Assembly: GCA_963705155.1 (NCBI GenBank)
Contig: CAVPJC010000001.1
Span: 432,466-496,465, forward strand
From: CAVPJC01 sp963705155
GTDB taxonomy: Bacteria > Chloroflexota > Anaerolineae > Anaerolineales > UBA4823
Direction of reading: 5' to 3'
DNA: 64,000 nt
Position 1 is the stretch's first letter. The number at the start of each line of letters is the position of its first letter. The position numbers were made by a program, and so were the translations under genes. Under the pieces are notes generated by a model, which saw only the letters and a program-made list of their open reading frames with translations, ran no database searches and was not told the DNA's origin. Below are positions 9,494 to 18,753 of the stretch, piece by piece.

Positions 9494-10495
9494 ATGCGCA
9501 TTAATCGAGATACCCTGATCAAAATTGCTGAAGATGCGATTAACCAGCGCACGCGCAAAGACAGCGGCATCGTTTCTATTTACCTGTGCGGGGCCCTGTT
9601 GGGCGATGACTACCTGCTGGGCGGTACCGCCGATATCGACCTGGCCTTTATTCACATTGATCTTCCGCAAAGCAGCCGGGAGATTGTGCGTGTCTCGGAT
9701 GAGATTCACCTGGATATTGCCCATTACGCCCAAAAAGAATTCCGCCAGGGGCGCAACCTGCGCCAGCATCCCTGGCTGGGCCCCACGATATTTGAATGCA
9801 AGGTGCTGCACGACCCGCAGCATTTTATGGATTTCATCCAGGCCAGCGTGCGCGGCCAGTTCGACCGCCCCGATTTCGTGGTTGGACGATCCCGCCAGCA
9901 GTTGGAACACGCCCGCCAGATCTGGCTGGGTTTTGCCACTCAACTTCCAGAACAGCCCACCCCGCAGCACATGGGCAAATATCTGCGTGCTGTCGAACAC
10001 GCAGCCAATGCCGTTGCCGGTCTGAACGGGCCGCCCCTCACCGAACGGCGCTTTCTGCTGCGATTCCCTGCCCGGGCCGAGGCAGCCGGTCACCCTGGAC
10101 TGCATGCCGGGCTGCTGGGCATGCTCGGCGCCCCCCACGCCGATGCGCCTGCTCTGCGCTCCTGGCTGGATGGCTGGCAGTCTGCCTGCGAAGCGCTGCC
10201 CCAGGCCGCTTCCTCCCGCCTGCACCCGCACCGCCTGCACTATTATCGCCGCGCCTTCGAAGCTTTGTTAGACAACCCCCAGCCCCTGGCCGCCTTGTGG
10301 CCCCTGCTGCACACCTGGACGCTGGCGGTCAGCCTGCAGCCAGAGGACCACCCGGTTCAGGTGGGTTGGCAGTCTGCCTGCGAGCGCCTGGGCCTGCTGG
10401 GTTCGGGCTTCGCTGAGCGCGTGGAAGCCCTGGATGCTTACCTGGACAGCGTGGATGAAACCATCGAGGGCTGGGCGCAGGAGCGCGGTGAGTAA
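9494..10495 (+). CDS. Nucleotidyltransferase-fold protein, unknown substrate
   Basis: A 333-residue protein with an N-terminal nucleotidyltransferase (ANT/KNTase-like) domain. YLCGALLGDDYLLGGTADID (about 31-50) carries a G-x-D-x-D metal-binding pair, and a third acidic position may be the D of DEIHLDIAHY. The remaining 200 residues are helical and leucine-rich with no recognised motif, as in two-domain aminoglycoside-type transferases. Activity on an antibiotic or RNA cannot be inferred. It lies 66 bp after the deoxynucleoside kinase and is followed within 10 bp by the parS-like palindrome. Confidence 0.6.
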   Translation: MRINRDTLIKIAEDAINQRTRKDSGIVSIYLCGALLGDDYLLGGTADIDLAFIHIDLPQSSREIVRVSDEIHLDIAHYAQKEFRQGRNLRQHPWLGPTIFECKVLHDPQHFMDFIQASVRGQFDRPDFVVGRSRQQLEHARQIWLGFATQLPEQPTPQHMGKYLRAVEHAANAVAGLNGPPLTERRFLLRFPARAEAAGHPGLHAGLLGMLGAPHADAPALRSWLDGWQSACEALPQAASSRLHPHRLHYYRRAFEALLDNPQPLAALWPLLHTWTLAVSLQPEDHPVQVGWQSACERLGLLGSGFAERVEALDAYLDSVDETIEGWAQERGE

Positions 10496-10504
10496 ATCGC
10501 TGGC

Positions 10505-10524
10505 AATGTTTCACGTGAAACATT
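10505..10524. promoter_or_regulatory. parS: parS-type ParB binding site
   Basis: AATGTTTCACGTGAAACATT is a perfect 20-bp palindrome. Its 16-bp core TGTTTCACGTGAAACA matches the widely conserved bacterial chromosomal parS consensus TGTTnCACGTGAAACA. It lies between convergent genes, just after the nucleotidyltransferase stop. Chromosomal parS sites usually cluster near oriC. No parA/parB genes are in the window. Confidence 0.85.
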
Positions 10525-10537
10525 ACTCCGTTTTTCA

Positions 10538-10575
10538 AAAAAAAGCCCCCCTTCCCATGTGGAAGAGTGGACTTT
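10538..10575 (-). terminator. Terminator of the GntR/SPFH/DUF4177 operon
   Basis: On the minus strand CTTCC pairs with GGAAG, extended weakly, followed by a G-rich stretch and eight T. It lies directly 3' of the DUF4177 gene. Confidence 0.55.
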
Positions 10576-10591
10576 TATGATGTGACAGGCG

Positions 10592-10810
10592 TTAGCCGGG
10601 CCAGTCACGCTGCCGGCGGACGCTGCTGCTCAAGGGTCGCTTGGCGACCACCCGGACTTTATTGTTGCCGTAGTGCGTCATCGCACTCACCACTTCCCAA
10701 CCCTCTGCCCCCAGCTCATTCAGCGTGTTTTCCAGCTGCTCATCTTTTGGCTCACTCCAAAAGCTGCCCACGCTGATCGCCCGGTATTCCCACTGTGTCG
10801 GTTCAGCCAT
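10592..10810 (-). CDS. DUF4177-like small protein
   Basis: A 72-residue cytoplasmic protein. WEYRAISVG near the start and LNELGAEGWEVVSAM in the middle are the signature of DUF4177-type beta-alpha-beta proteins, whose function is unknown. It ends in a basic tail. Its start lies 4 bp after the SPFH gene's stop, so it is the third gene of a GntR-SPFH-DUF4177 operon. The linkage suggests a membrane-associated role, but nothing in its own sequence shows one. Confidence 0.7.
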   Translation of the reverse strand: MAEPTQWEYRAISVGSFWSEPKDEQLENTLNELGAEGWEVVSAMTHYGNNKVRVVAKRPLSSSVRRQRDWPG

Positions 10811-10813
10811 GTG

Positions 10814-11759
10814 TCACTCCTTACTCTGCGAGGCCCTGACTGTCTCTCCCAATGCCACCATGCCGGTCATACCCCCCAGGTTCATGGTATCCACCGCCGA
10901 GCTGGGTACGATCACCAGGGCGCCTTTTTCTTTCAGGCCTTCAAACAGCATGTTCATCGCCCGCAGATGCAGGGCGGTGGGATTATTGAGATAAGACTGC
11001 GAAGCCTGCGCAAAGCTGTGCGCAATCTGCTCTTCCGATTCGCCCAGGATCACGCGTGCCTGGCGCTCGCGTTCGGCCTGCGCCTGGCGGCTCATGGCAT
11101 CTTCCAGCGCCTGCGGGATGATCACATCTCGAATCTCCACGCTTTGCACCGATACACCCCAGGGCGTCGTGCGCTCATCGATGATTTTCTGCAGGTCAGC
11201 ATCCATTCTGGCCCGCCCGATCAGAATATCTGCCAGCTCCATCTGCCCGATGATCTCACGCAGCGCCGTCTGTGAAGCCCAGGCAATCGCCGCCCGGTAA
11301 TTTTCCACTTCCATGGCGGCTTTCTCGGCATCCCACACCAGCCAGAACAAGACCGCATCCACATCCACCGGCACCGTGTCTTTGGTCAATGTCTTTTCTG
11401 CGCTGAAGGGCGTCACCATCACACGGTGATCGATCCATTGGGCAATATTGTCCACCACCGGCACTACCCAGAATAACCCCGGTCCGCGCAGCCCGTGAAA
11501 GCGCCCCACGCGCAATACAACAGCTTTTTCCCATTGGGAAGCCACCTGCAAGCCAAACAGAATGTAAAACCCCCACCAGGAGCATCACTACCGTGAAAAC
11601 GCCGATGACGGTATCCGCCACACCCGCGTTTGCCATCCAGATGGCCCCCAGGAACGCCAGCGTGTACAGGATAACCATCAGCGTGAGACCGATGCTGCTC
11701 ACACGCAGGGTGGTTTTTCCAACTGTAATTGCTTCTTTGCCAGCCAGTTTCTTGTTCAT
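10814..11759 (-). CDS. SPFH/Band 7 (slipin-like) membrane protein, one frameshift
   Basis: A stomatin/prohibitin-type scaffold that forms oligomers in membrane microdomains. The N-terminus (MNKKLAG start) has two hydrophobic helices (about 18-70). The frame then shifts near 11,535, and the SPFH core begins with QWEKAVVLRVGRFHGLRGPG. The core includes DVDAVLFWLVWD and VEIRDVIIPQALEDAMSRQA, followed by an Ala/Glu/Gln-rich coiled-coil. About 315 residues when joined. The break falls inside a conserved segment, so it is probably a sequence error. It is preceded by a GntR regulator 15 bp upstream and followed by DUF4177. Confidence 0.8.
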
Positions 11760-11774
11760 TCATTCCTCACATTG

Positions 11775-12206
11775 CTATGCTTCAGTTTCAGAAGCCGGCA
11801 CCGTGCCAGCCTCCAACCATTCTTCCAGGGCCTTTCTAATATTTGCAGCCACCTCCGCCGGCGAGCATCCCAACCGCGCCGCTTCCGCCATATAACGCCG
11901 AGTCAGACCATCCAGGGCTTGCGTGCGCAGCAGATGCACGGTCTCTTCGCTGGGCGCCTCCCAGATATAGGTGCCGCGCCCCTGCTGGGTCGAGATCAGT
12001 CCTGCCTCGTCTAACAGACGGTACGCCCTTGCCACGGTATTCCAGTTCACCCGCAGGTCGGTCGCAAGCTGCCGCACGGTGGGGAGCTGGTCGCCCTGCT
12101 GCAGCGCTCCCGATCCGATCTGCTGGCGGATTTGATCCATGATCTGGATGTAAATCGGCAGCCCCGACCGAAAATCTAACTTGAGTTGAATTTCTTTTAC
12201 ACCCAA
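11775..12206 (-). CDS. GntR-family transcriptional regulator (YtrA-like)
   Basis: A 143-residue repressor-type protein. The winged helix-turn-helix spans about 15-80 (GLPIYIQIMDQIRQQI, LPTVRQLATDLRVNWNTVAR, GRGTYIW). A short helical tail of about 60 residues replaces the large effector domain, as in the YtrA subfamily, which regulates adjacent membrane-protein operons. It is the first gene of the SPFH/DUF4177 operon and has a near-consensus promoter with repeated elements upstream, so autoregulation is likely. Confidence 0.88.
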   Translation of the reverse strand: MGVKEIQLKLDFRSGLPIYIQIMDQIRQQIGSGALQQGDQLPTVRQLATDLRVNWNTVARAYRLLDEAGLISTQQGRGTYIWEAPSEETVHLLRTQALDGLTRRYMAEAARLGCSPAEVAANIRKALEEWLEAGTVPASETEA

Positions 12207-12215
12207 GATGGTTCT

Positions 12216-12288
12216 CCAATTGTATCTTTGTGCTATTGTATAATTGTCTTATTGCACCAATTGTACATCAGCACTCCTCGTCTGTCAA
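12216..12288 (-). promoter_or_regulatory. Promoter and putative operator of the gntR operon
   Basis: On the minus strand TTGACA (12,283-12,288) is separated by exactly 17 bases from TACAAT (12,260-12,265), a near-ideal sigma-70 promoter. TACAATTGG occurs at the -10 (12,257-12,265) and again at 12,216-12,224, 41 bp apart. A third AATTGT-like element lies between them. These repeats are good candidates for the GntR operator. Confidence 0.75.
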
Positions 12289-12357
12289 GAGGCTGGTCAG
12301 GTTCAACGCCGGCATTTTCGCAGAGCGCACTCCTGGCGTTAACTTCCCTGGCTGGGA

Positions 12358-12393
12358 TATAAAAAAGAACCCCCGGCGGGCGTCCGCCAGGGG
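12358..12393 (-). terminator. Terminator of the cytochrome/rhodanese operon
   Basis: On the minus strand CCCCTGGCGG pairs with CCGCCGGGGG (one G-T pair) around a four-base loop, followed by TTCTTTTTT. It lies 3' of the rhodanese gene. Confidence 0.8.
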
Positions 12394-12415
12394 CTGAATA
12401 TCAGCATGGATTTAG

Positions 12416-14177
12416 TTACTTGACAACGGGCAGTTCGGCCGTCGTCCAGGCGCCCATCCCGCCAGCCAGGTTGCGCACATCGGTGTAACCCAGCATCTTC
12501 AGGGCCAGCATAGCCATCCCGCCGCGGTGACCCGGACTGGCACAGGATCACAATCTTGGCAGCCTTGTCGGGCAGTACACTCAGGTTGGCAATGAACTCA
12601 TTGATCGGGATATTGATGGCGCCTTCCACGTGGCCTTCGGTGTAATTTTCAGGCGTACGCACATCCACGATGGTCAGGCCGCCGGTCGCAATCTCGGAGT
12701 TCAAATCAGGAGCCTTGACGGTGCTGAAGCCATCGGGCAGGGCGCTGATGGCGGCGTCCAGGTCAGCCAGCAGTTTGGCATCCACTGCGGGAGCAGCGCC
12801 GGCTGTGGGAGCAGCCGGAACGCCGGTTTCGACCGGGAATTCAGCTTTTTTCCAGGCAGCCAGACCGCCAGCCAGGTTGACCACGTCTTTCCAGCCCAGC
12901 AAGCGCAGGGCGGCGGTAATGAAAGAACCACGGTGCGCTGAGGCGCAGTAGACCACGATGGGCTGGTCGAAGGCCGGCAGCTTGTCCAGGTTTTTCATCA
13001 CATCGCGCGTCGGGATATTAACCGAGCCGGCAATATAGCCGTCTTTCTCAAGCTCAGCGGCTTCGCGCACATCCAGCAGGAAGGGCGGTTTATCCACCAG
13101 GGCGGTGTTGAGAACATCGGCCTTGATGGAATAGTAACCCTGGTCGGCCGGCAGGGCGCTCAGGAAATCGCCCCACAACTTGGTCCAATCCAGGGCGCCG
13201 CCCACCACGGGCATGCTGGCGGCTTTCCAGGCAGCGGTACCGCCGCCCAGATTGGTGACATTGGTGTAGCCCAGCATGCGCAGGGCCATCATCACCACCG
13301 CGCCGCGATGTCCGGAGGCGCAGGTGACTACAATGGCAGCATCTTTGGCGGGGAGCTGGTCCAGCTTGCCCAAAACCTCATTCAACGGCAGGTTGAGCGA
13401 GCCCTCGATATAACCGTCTTTCTCAAATTCGGCCGCGGCCCGCACATCCACGATGACAGGCGGGGTTGCACCGGTCAGGGCTTCGCCCAGTTTGTCGGCC
13501 TTGATGGTGTAGAAGCCTTTATCGGCTGGCAAATTGCTGAGGAATTCATCCAGCGCGGTGAAGAGGGCGGCGTTCTCCACGATCGGCTTGCTCATCGCAG
13601 CCGGAGCAGCGGGCATGGATCCGGTCACAACCGGCAGCTCGGCCTTTTTCCAGGCGCCCAGACCCCCACCCAGGTTGCGCACATTGGTGTAACCCAGCAG
13701 GTGCAGCGCGGCAAACGCCATTCCACCGCGATGCCCCGAGGCGCAGTAAATGACGATGGGTTCGTCCAGACCAGGCAGCTTATCCAGATTCTTGAGAAGA
13801 TCGCGCACCGGGATATGGACCGCGCCTTCGATGTAGCCATCCGCTTCGACTTCAGCCGGTTCACGCACATCCAGCAGGTAGGGAGCCGCGGTTGCAAGCT
13901 CTTCGCTCAATGTGGCTGGCTTGATGGTGCCGTAGCCTTTATCACCGGGCATGTAGGCGTCGATCATGCCCTGGAACAGCACCCCCCAATCGGGAGGCGG
14001 TTCGGGGGTAGGCTCCGGCGGAACTGCCGTAGGCGGGACGGCGGTCGGCGCTTCGGTGACCACCGGTTGGGGAGCTTCAGTGACGACTTCCGGGGCCGCC
14101 GCGGGACTGGCGCATGCGCCCAGGATCATGCTCAAAATGATGAGCAGGGCAGATATGAGTTGGAATTTCTTGATCAT
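12416..14177 (-). CDS. Lipoprotein with four rhodanese domains
   Basis: An exported lipoprotein of about 585 residues. The signal peptide MIKKFQLISALLIILSMILG ends at lipobox Cys, followed by a Pro/Thr-rich linker. Four rhodanese (sulfurtransferase) domains follow. Each begins near a DVR motif (LLDVREPAE, IVDVRAAAE, LLDVREAAE, IVDVRTPEN) and carries an active-site loop: YCASGHRGG, TCASGHRG, YCASAHRG and LCQSG-HRGG. All four catalytic cysteines are present. A frameshift near 12,530 interrupts the fourth loop; corrected, the protein ends GAWTTAELPVVK with a stop at 12,416. It follows the 12-haem cytochrome gene. Inference: it binds or relays sulfane sulfur at the cell surface. Confidence 0.88.
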
Positions 14178-14239
14178 TGGGTTATTTCTCTCCTGTTTTT
14201 GGTTGGATATGACGCCCTTATGGGGCCTGGGTTGATGGG

Positions 14240-15677
14240 TTAGTTGTTCAGGCTCTTCCACAGCTGCCGGTATGGTTTGGATGATCACGTCCTGGTTCGC
14301 ATCCAGTTCTTCAGGCCGAACTTTGTCGGCTGTCAGGAACAAATCCGGGTTGCCGTGGCACGCATTGCAGGTTTCGGCCTGCGGCGTTTTGGTCTGGGTA
14401 TTATGCGGTGTGGCATAGGCCCAGGTGGGTAGCAGGTTAAAGTTGGGCAGCAGGTTCTCGCCGTAGAAGGCGTAGCTGTCCTGGGCCACCGGGATGTGCC
14501 GCACCGGGACGAATGCGTAAGGCCGGTCGTAGGTGCGGTCAGGGTTGCGCCCGATCAAGAACGTGAAATAGGTATTTTCGGTCTCGAAGAAGGGGTTGCC
14601 GGTCTTGTCACTAATGGCCACATGGCAGCCATCGCAGCTGGTATAGGTGATGGAGTGGCACACCTGGCAGGAAAGATCGGTGCCGTGCTCGGCGTGCATG
14701 GCGATGCCGTCCTGCCCGGTGGTGACCGCTGAATGGCACGCTTCGCAAGACGGCAGCTGCACGCCCGAATAGCGGTGATCGGCCGGGGGCATCTCGGCAG
14801 CTTCCGGGCCTTCATGGCAGGCGCTGCAGTTAGAGTCCTGACCATGCAGCTCGTGGCTGCTGTGGCAGTCAATGCAGTTCATACGCCCCTCGCGGAAGTG
14901 CACATCGCCGGGGAATTCCTCATTCTTACCCAGATATTCGTTGCCCACCCGGCTGCCGTGGCAGGCCGTGCACGAGCGTGTCATCGGCGGTGTCTTTTCA
15001 AAAAGATGCCCGCTGAACAAGCCGCCGCCCACGCTGGCCGGCTGGCTCACATGGCAGTCGCCGCAGGTTGTGTGGCAGCGCTCACAGTGGTTAGCAAACA
15101 TTGTATCCAGCACGGGGTGGTTTTCGGGTACGCTGCGGGTGTACATGGTTGTGAAATAGCCGCGCTGCGTGGCGTGCAGGCTGTTGGCATATACGCCCGC
15201 AACATCCGGATGGCAGTCCTTGCAGACCGAATCTGGCCCATCGCTTGGGCGGGCGATGATGCCCGCGTGGGCGCTGTCTTTATCCGCTGATTGCACACCG
15301 CCGTGACAGCCGGTGCACGGCGTTTGCCCGTGAACGTTCTGGCTGAATTCCTCGTAATTAACGATCGCTTTTTCCCAGGGCTCCAACGGAGCCACATCGC
15401 CCCCTCAGCCAACCCCTTTGGATTCAAATTCACCGGCTTCTTCCGGTTTAGCCGTATCGGTCAGGCGCTGCTGGTCCACATGGCAAGCCACACACTCATC
15501 CACCGGAACCGGGGTGGGCTCTACGGCCAAGGCTGCTTGCAAAGCAGTGGGCGTGGGCTCTCCCTGCTGGCCGGCCGGAAAAGCCTGCTCGGCGGGTTGC
15601 AGGGATGCGTTTACGCCGCAGGCTGTCAGCAGCAGGGCACTGAAAAGCATAGCGATCACGTGTTTGTAAAAACTCAT
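14240..15677 (-). CDS. Dodecahaem c-type cytochrome lipoprotein, frameshifted
   Basis: A surface-anchored multihaem cytochrome. The signal peptide MSFYKHVIAMLFSALLLTAC ends in a lipobox. Twelve CxxCH motifs follow: CVACH, CTGCH, CKDCH, CERCH, CGDCH, CTACH, CIDCH, CSACH, CEACH, CQVCH, CDGCH and CNACH. Many other histidines could be distal ligands. A frameshift near 15,410 separates the first haem motif from the rest. The reading frame shows no stop before the next gene's ATG at 14,177. I place the end at a stop in the adjacent frame (14,240), which is uncertain. It is followed by the four-rhodanese lipoprotein. It probably carries electrons across or on the cell envelope; the partner is unknown. 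Confidence 0.8.
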
Positions 15678-15716
15678 CAATACGCGCCTTTCGCTTGTAA
15701 CGTTTTTCACGATTAG

Positions 15717-15794
15717 ATTATAAAAGAAAATGTCATGCAAACAAGTGATAAACATAACATTTACTTATAGGTTCTGCTTATCCCATTTATAAGC
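15717..15794. promoter_or_regulatory. Divergent promoter region with LysR-type inverted repeat
   Basis: Between the 12-haem cytochrome (minus) and lysR (plus). On the minus strand TATAAT (15,717-15,722) has TTGTTT 16 bases upstream. GCTTAT-N7-ATAAGC (15,776-15,794) is an inverted repeat containing a T-N11-A arrangement typical of LysR sites. The stretch is AT-rich compared with both genes. Confidence 0.5.
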
Positions 15795-15871
15795 ATAAAC
15801 TATGCTAAAATGGCAAATATCACTTGAATTACTTATTCATCTTGTGTTAAACTTCACAAGGAGAAGAGTCC

Positions 15872-16817
15872 ATGCTAGATATCCACCAGCTCAACGTTTT
15901 CCTGGCAGCCGCCGAAACCCTCAGCTTCACCCGGGCCGCTCAGAGGCTGCACATGACCCAGCCCAGCGTCAGCCAGCACGTGCAGGCGTTGGAACGCCGT
16001 TTTGGCAACGAATTGTTCATGCGCAACGGGCGCAGCCTGGAGCTGACCGATGCCGGTCTGGCCCTCGTCCCGCTTGCGCGCGAGGCCGTTTCCCTATCGG
16101 TGCGCACTGACGAAGCCATGAGCTCTGTCAAGGGTGATGTGGTCGGTCACTTGATGGTAGGCTGCAGCACCACCCCGGGCAAATACGTGCTCCCGCAGCT
16201 CCTGGCGCGCTTTCACCAGCGCTTTCCCCAGGTGCGCGCCACCTGCCAGGTGTCTTCCCAGCACATTGCCATGCAGCTTCTCAACGATGGCGGGGTACAT
16301 TTTGCTCTCACCAGCATGCCAGAGGGCGCTCAGCCCGACCTGGAAATGCACCGCTTCCTGTGCGACCACGTCATTTTGATTGCTCCGCTCGACCATCCCT
16401 GGGCGCAGCAGGGTGCGATCGCCCCTCAAGAACTTCTCCAGGCGCCCTTTATCCAGCGCGAAGAAAGCTCTGGCACCTATGCCGCTGTCCGCGACGCCCT
16501 GGCTGCTGCCGGTATCTCGATCCATGACCTGGACACCCTGCTCACCCTGGGAAACTCTGAGGCCATTGCGATGGCTGTGCAGGAAAGCCTGGGGGTGGGG
16601 TTCATCTCTGAAATGGTCATCGATCGGTTGGGAGCCGGACGTGTGGCCCGCATCGAGATCCGCGGCGTCCAGATCCAGACGCGATATCTACATCAGCCGT
16701 AACCTGCGCCGCCCGGCCACCGTTGCGCAGAATGCTTTTTGGGCTTTCATCCACAGCAAAGATAATCCGATTTATTGTGATGATATCCGTTCAGAGATAT
16801 CTCCCGTTACCGAGTGA
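15872..16817 (+). CDS. LysR-family transcriptional regulator, one frameshift
   Basis: A regulator of about 314 residues with an N-terminal helix-turn-helix (FLAAAETLSFTRAAQRLHMTQPSVSQHV, about 9-36) and a type 2 periplasmic-binding-like effector domain from about residue 92. A 1-base shift near 16,675 moves the last 45 codons to another frame. Those codons give ISRNLRRPATVAQNAFWAF, a normal LysR C-terminal helix, and stop at 16,815. It is divergent from the 12-haem/rhodanese pair and 7 bp upstream of the octahaem operon, so it probably controls one or both. The inducer is unknown; CysB/Cbl-like sulfur sensing is only a guess from the neighbours. Confidence 0.85.
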
Positions 16818-16824
16818 GGCACTG

Positions 16825-17877
16825 ATGAAAAAACCCAACCCAGTTGTTCCACTGCGCTGGCCGATCCTGGCAGGCTGCCTGGTAGGGCTGCTCTCCATGC
16901 TCCTTACCATTGGGATGGCGACCGCAGCCCCTCTCTCGCAGGATGCTCAGCCCACTCCCACCTTGCCTGCCGAGCTGGCAGACCAGGACTGCAAGCAATG
17001 CCACCTGGATATCGCCAACACCTGGAATTCCAGTCCGCATGCCCATGCCTTCGATGACCCCAATTTTCAGGCAAGCTGGACCGGCCAGGGCAGCCCCGGC
17101 GAATGCCTGCTCTGCCATACCACCAACTATAACGCTTCGAATAACCTGTACACGGCTGAGGGTGTTTCTTGCGAGGCCTGCCATGGCAAGGTCGATGCAG
17201 GTCACCCCCCGTCCGTCGTGCCAATCCGCGCTGATACAGAATATTGTGGCTCGTGTCATACCACAACTCTGCACGAGTGGCGCCTCACCGGGCATGCCGG
17301 CGCCGATGTGGGCTGCATGGATTGCCACGACCCGCACAGCCAGGATCGACTTTTTGAAGTCTCTGACGAATTGTGCATCAACTGTCATAAAGATTCGATG
17401 GAAAAATACCTGGAAGATTTGCACATCCAGAAAAATATCGGTTGTGTGGATTGTCACGCCCTGGTCATCCCTCCTGAAATACCGCCTGCCGATGGCATCG
17501 TCCCCACCGGGCATACCTTCACCATCACACCCGCCACCTGCGTGGCCTGCCACACCGACGCCCTGCACGCCGGCTTTTCCCTGCCCGGATATGAAAATGG
17601 CGCTAAAGCCGCCGTTACCACCACGCTGACAGGCACGCTCACCACCACTCTGGAGACCAGCAGCGTGATCATCCCAGCAGCTGTCGAGGGGAGCGGGGCG
17701 CTCTCGGCCGAACAGCGCATCCAGGCCCTGGAAAGCACCCTGGCCAGCCGCCAGCTCGCCACCCTGTTCCAGGGCGGCATCATCGGCCTGGTATTGGGGA
17801 GCACCACCGCCTGGTTTGTGGCCCGCAATGTGCGCCGCTCGCTGGAGCTGGCCGAAGCCGACGAGGCTGGCTCGTAG
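16825..17877 (+). CDS. Membrane-anchored octahaem c-type cytochrome
   Basis: A 350-residue exported cytochrome. An N-terminal signal/anchor (about 10-35) precedes eight CxxCH motifs: CKQCH, CLLCH, CEACH, CGSCH, CMDCH, CINCH, CVDCH and CVACH. A Thr-rich linker follows, then a predicted coiled coil (AEQRIQALESTLASRQ) and one C-terminal membrane helix (GGIIGLVLGSTTAWFVAR). The ATG at 16,825 has GAGG six bases upstream. It is followed by ferredoxin and NrfD genes with short gaps, so it is probably the electron-exchanging subunit of a quinol/cytochrome oxidoreductase, similar in plan to Nrf, Hmc, Ohc or Qrc complexes. It is not NrfA: no CxxCK motif is seen. Confidence 0.88.
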   Translation: MKKPNPVVPLRWPILAGCLVGLLSMLLTIGMATAAPLSQDAQPTPTLPAELADQDCKQCHLDIANTWNSSPHAHAFDDPNFQASWTGQGSPGECLLCHTTNYNASNNLYTAEGVSCEACHGKVDAGHPPSVVPIRADTEYCGSCHTTTLHEWRLTGHAGADVGCMDCHDPHSQDRLFEVSDELCINCHKDSMEKYLEDLHIQKNIGCVDCHALVIPPEIPPADGIVPTGHTFTITPATCVACHTDALHAGFSLPGYENGAKAAVTTTLTGTLTTTLETSSVIIPAAVEGSGALSAEQRIQALESTLASRQLATLFQGGIIGLVLGSTTAWFVARNVRRSLELAEADEAGS

Positions 17878-17894
17878 AACCCGGGAGCACCGAT

Positions 17895-18752
17895 ATGGCT
17901 GAAGAACAAAACAAACCAGAGCCCAAACCCGTCCCTCCTAAAAATAAAAAAACGGCGCTGCTCACCCGTTCCGATTTTCTAAAAATTGCAGGGACTACGG
18001 CCGGCGCTGCCCTGGTTACCGAGCTGGTCATCACCGGGCCGCTCTCGGCCGAGGCCATCCGGGGCATCGGCGCTGAAGCGCACCCCCACCAGGGATCCAC
18101 CGATCACGAATGGCACATGGCGATTGACCTGTCGGAATGCATCGGCTGCGGTTACTGCATGAGCGCCTGCCAGGCGGTCAATGATGTTCCCGAGGATGAG
18201 ATGCGCTGGAACATTGTCTTCCCTGAGCGCATGGAAGACGGCGTCGAGTTCTTTATGAACCGTCCCTGCCAGCACTGCCAGGAAGCCCCCTGCGTGCGCG
18301 TCTGTCCGGTGGGAGCCACCTGGGTGCGCCCGGATGGCATTGTTGCCATGGATTACACCCGCTGTATTGGCTGCCGCTATTGCGAAGTGGCCTGCCCCTA
18401 TGATGTGCGCCGTTTCAACTGGAAAGACTCCGAGACAGCCAATCCCTACCAGCCGACCTGGGGTGAACCCGAAGTAGACCGCCGCCCACGCGGCGTGGTC
18501 GAAAAGTGCACCTTCTGCGTTCAGCGCATCGACCGCGGCTTGCAGCTCGGCCTCAAACCCGGCGTGGACCGGTCGGTTACTCCGGCCTGTGTGGAAATCT
18601 GCCCGGTGAATGCACGCGTGTTTGGCGATATCCTCGACCCCGAAAGCCCCGTCTCACGCTTCTTGCGCCAGCATGACACTTTCCGCCTGCGCGAAGAATG
18701 GGGCACACAGCCAAAAGTGCATTATGTGCGCCCGCAGAAAGAGGAGGCCTGA
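17895..18752 (+). CDS. Four-[4Fe-4S] ferredoxin subunit (PsrB/HybA/NrfC-like)
   Basis: A 285-residue electron-transfer subunit. Sixteen cysteines fall in four clusters: CIGCGYCMSAC, CQHCQEAPCVRVCP, CIGCRYCEVACP, and CTFC paired with CVEICPV. This is the DMSO/polysulfide reductase beta-subunit pattern. The N-terminus has SDFLKIAGTTAGAALVTELV after a lone arginine. It resembles a Tat signal but lacks the twin arginine, so export may use another route or ride with a partner. It sits between the octahaem cytochrome and the NrfD subunit (17-bp and 1-bp gaps), so the three are almost certainly one complex. Confidence 0.92.
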   Translation: MAEEQNKPEPKPVPPKNKKTALLTRSDFLKIAGTTAGAALVTELVITGPLSAEAIRGIGAEAHPHQGSTDHEWHMAIDLSECIGCGYCMSACQAVNDVPEDEMRWNIVFPERMEDGVEFFMNRPCQHCQEAPCVRVCPVGATWVRPDGIVAMDYTRCIGCRYCEVACPYDVRRFNWKDSETANPYQPTWGEPEVDRRPRGVVEKCTFCVQRIDRGLQLGLKPGVDRSVTPACVEICPVNARVFGDILDPESPVSRFLRQHDTFRLREEWGTQPKVHYVRPQKEEA

Positions 18753-18753
18753 C

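Noticed and set aside
13308..14243. 311-residue plus-strand open frame opposite the rhodanese gene
   Set aside because: It is the antisense shadow of repeated GC-rich rhodanese codons; no conserved motif, no ribosome site, and the minus strand gives four clear domains.
14733..15290. 185-residue plus-strand frame over the 12-haem cytochrome gene
   Set aside because: Antisense shadow; the minus strand has regularly spaced CxxCH motifs.
16825..17877. Nitrite reductase NrfA or hydroxylamine oxidoreductase identity for the octahaem protein
   Set aside because: No CxxCK catalytic motif and no HAO cross-linking tyrosine pattern can be seen; only electron-transfer cytochrome is supported.
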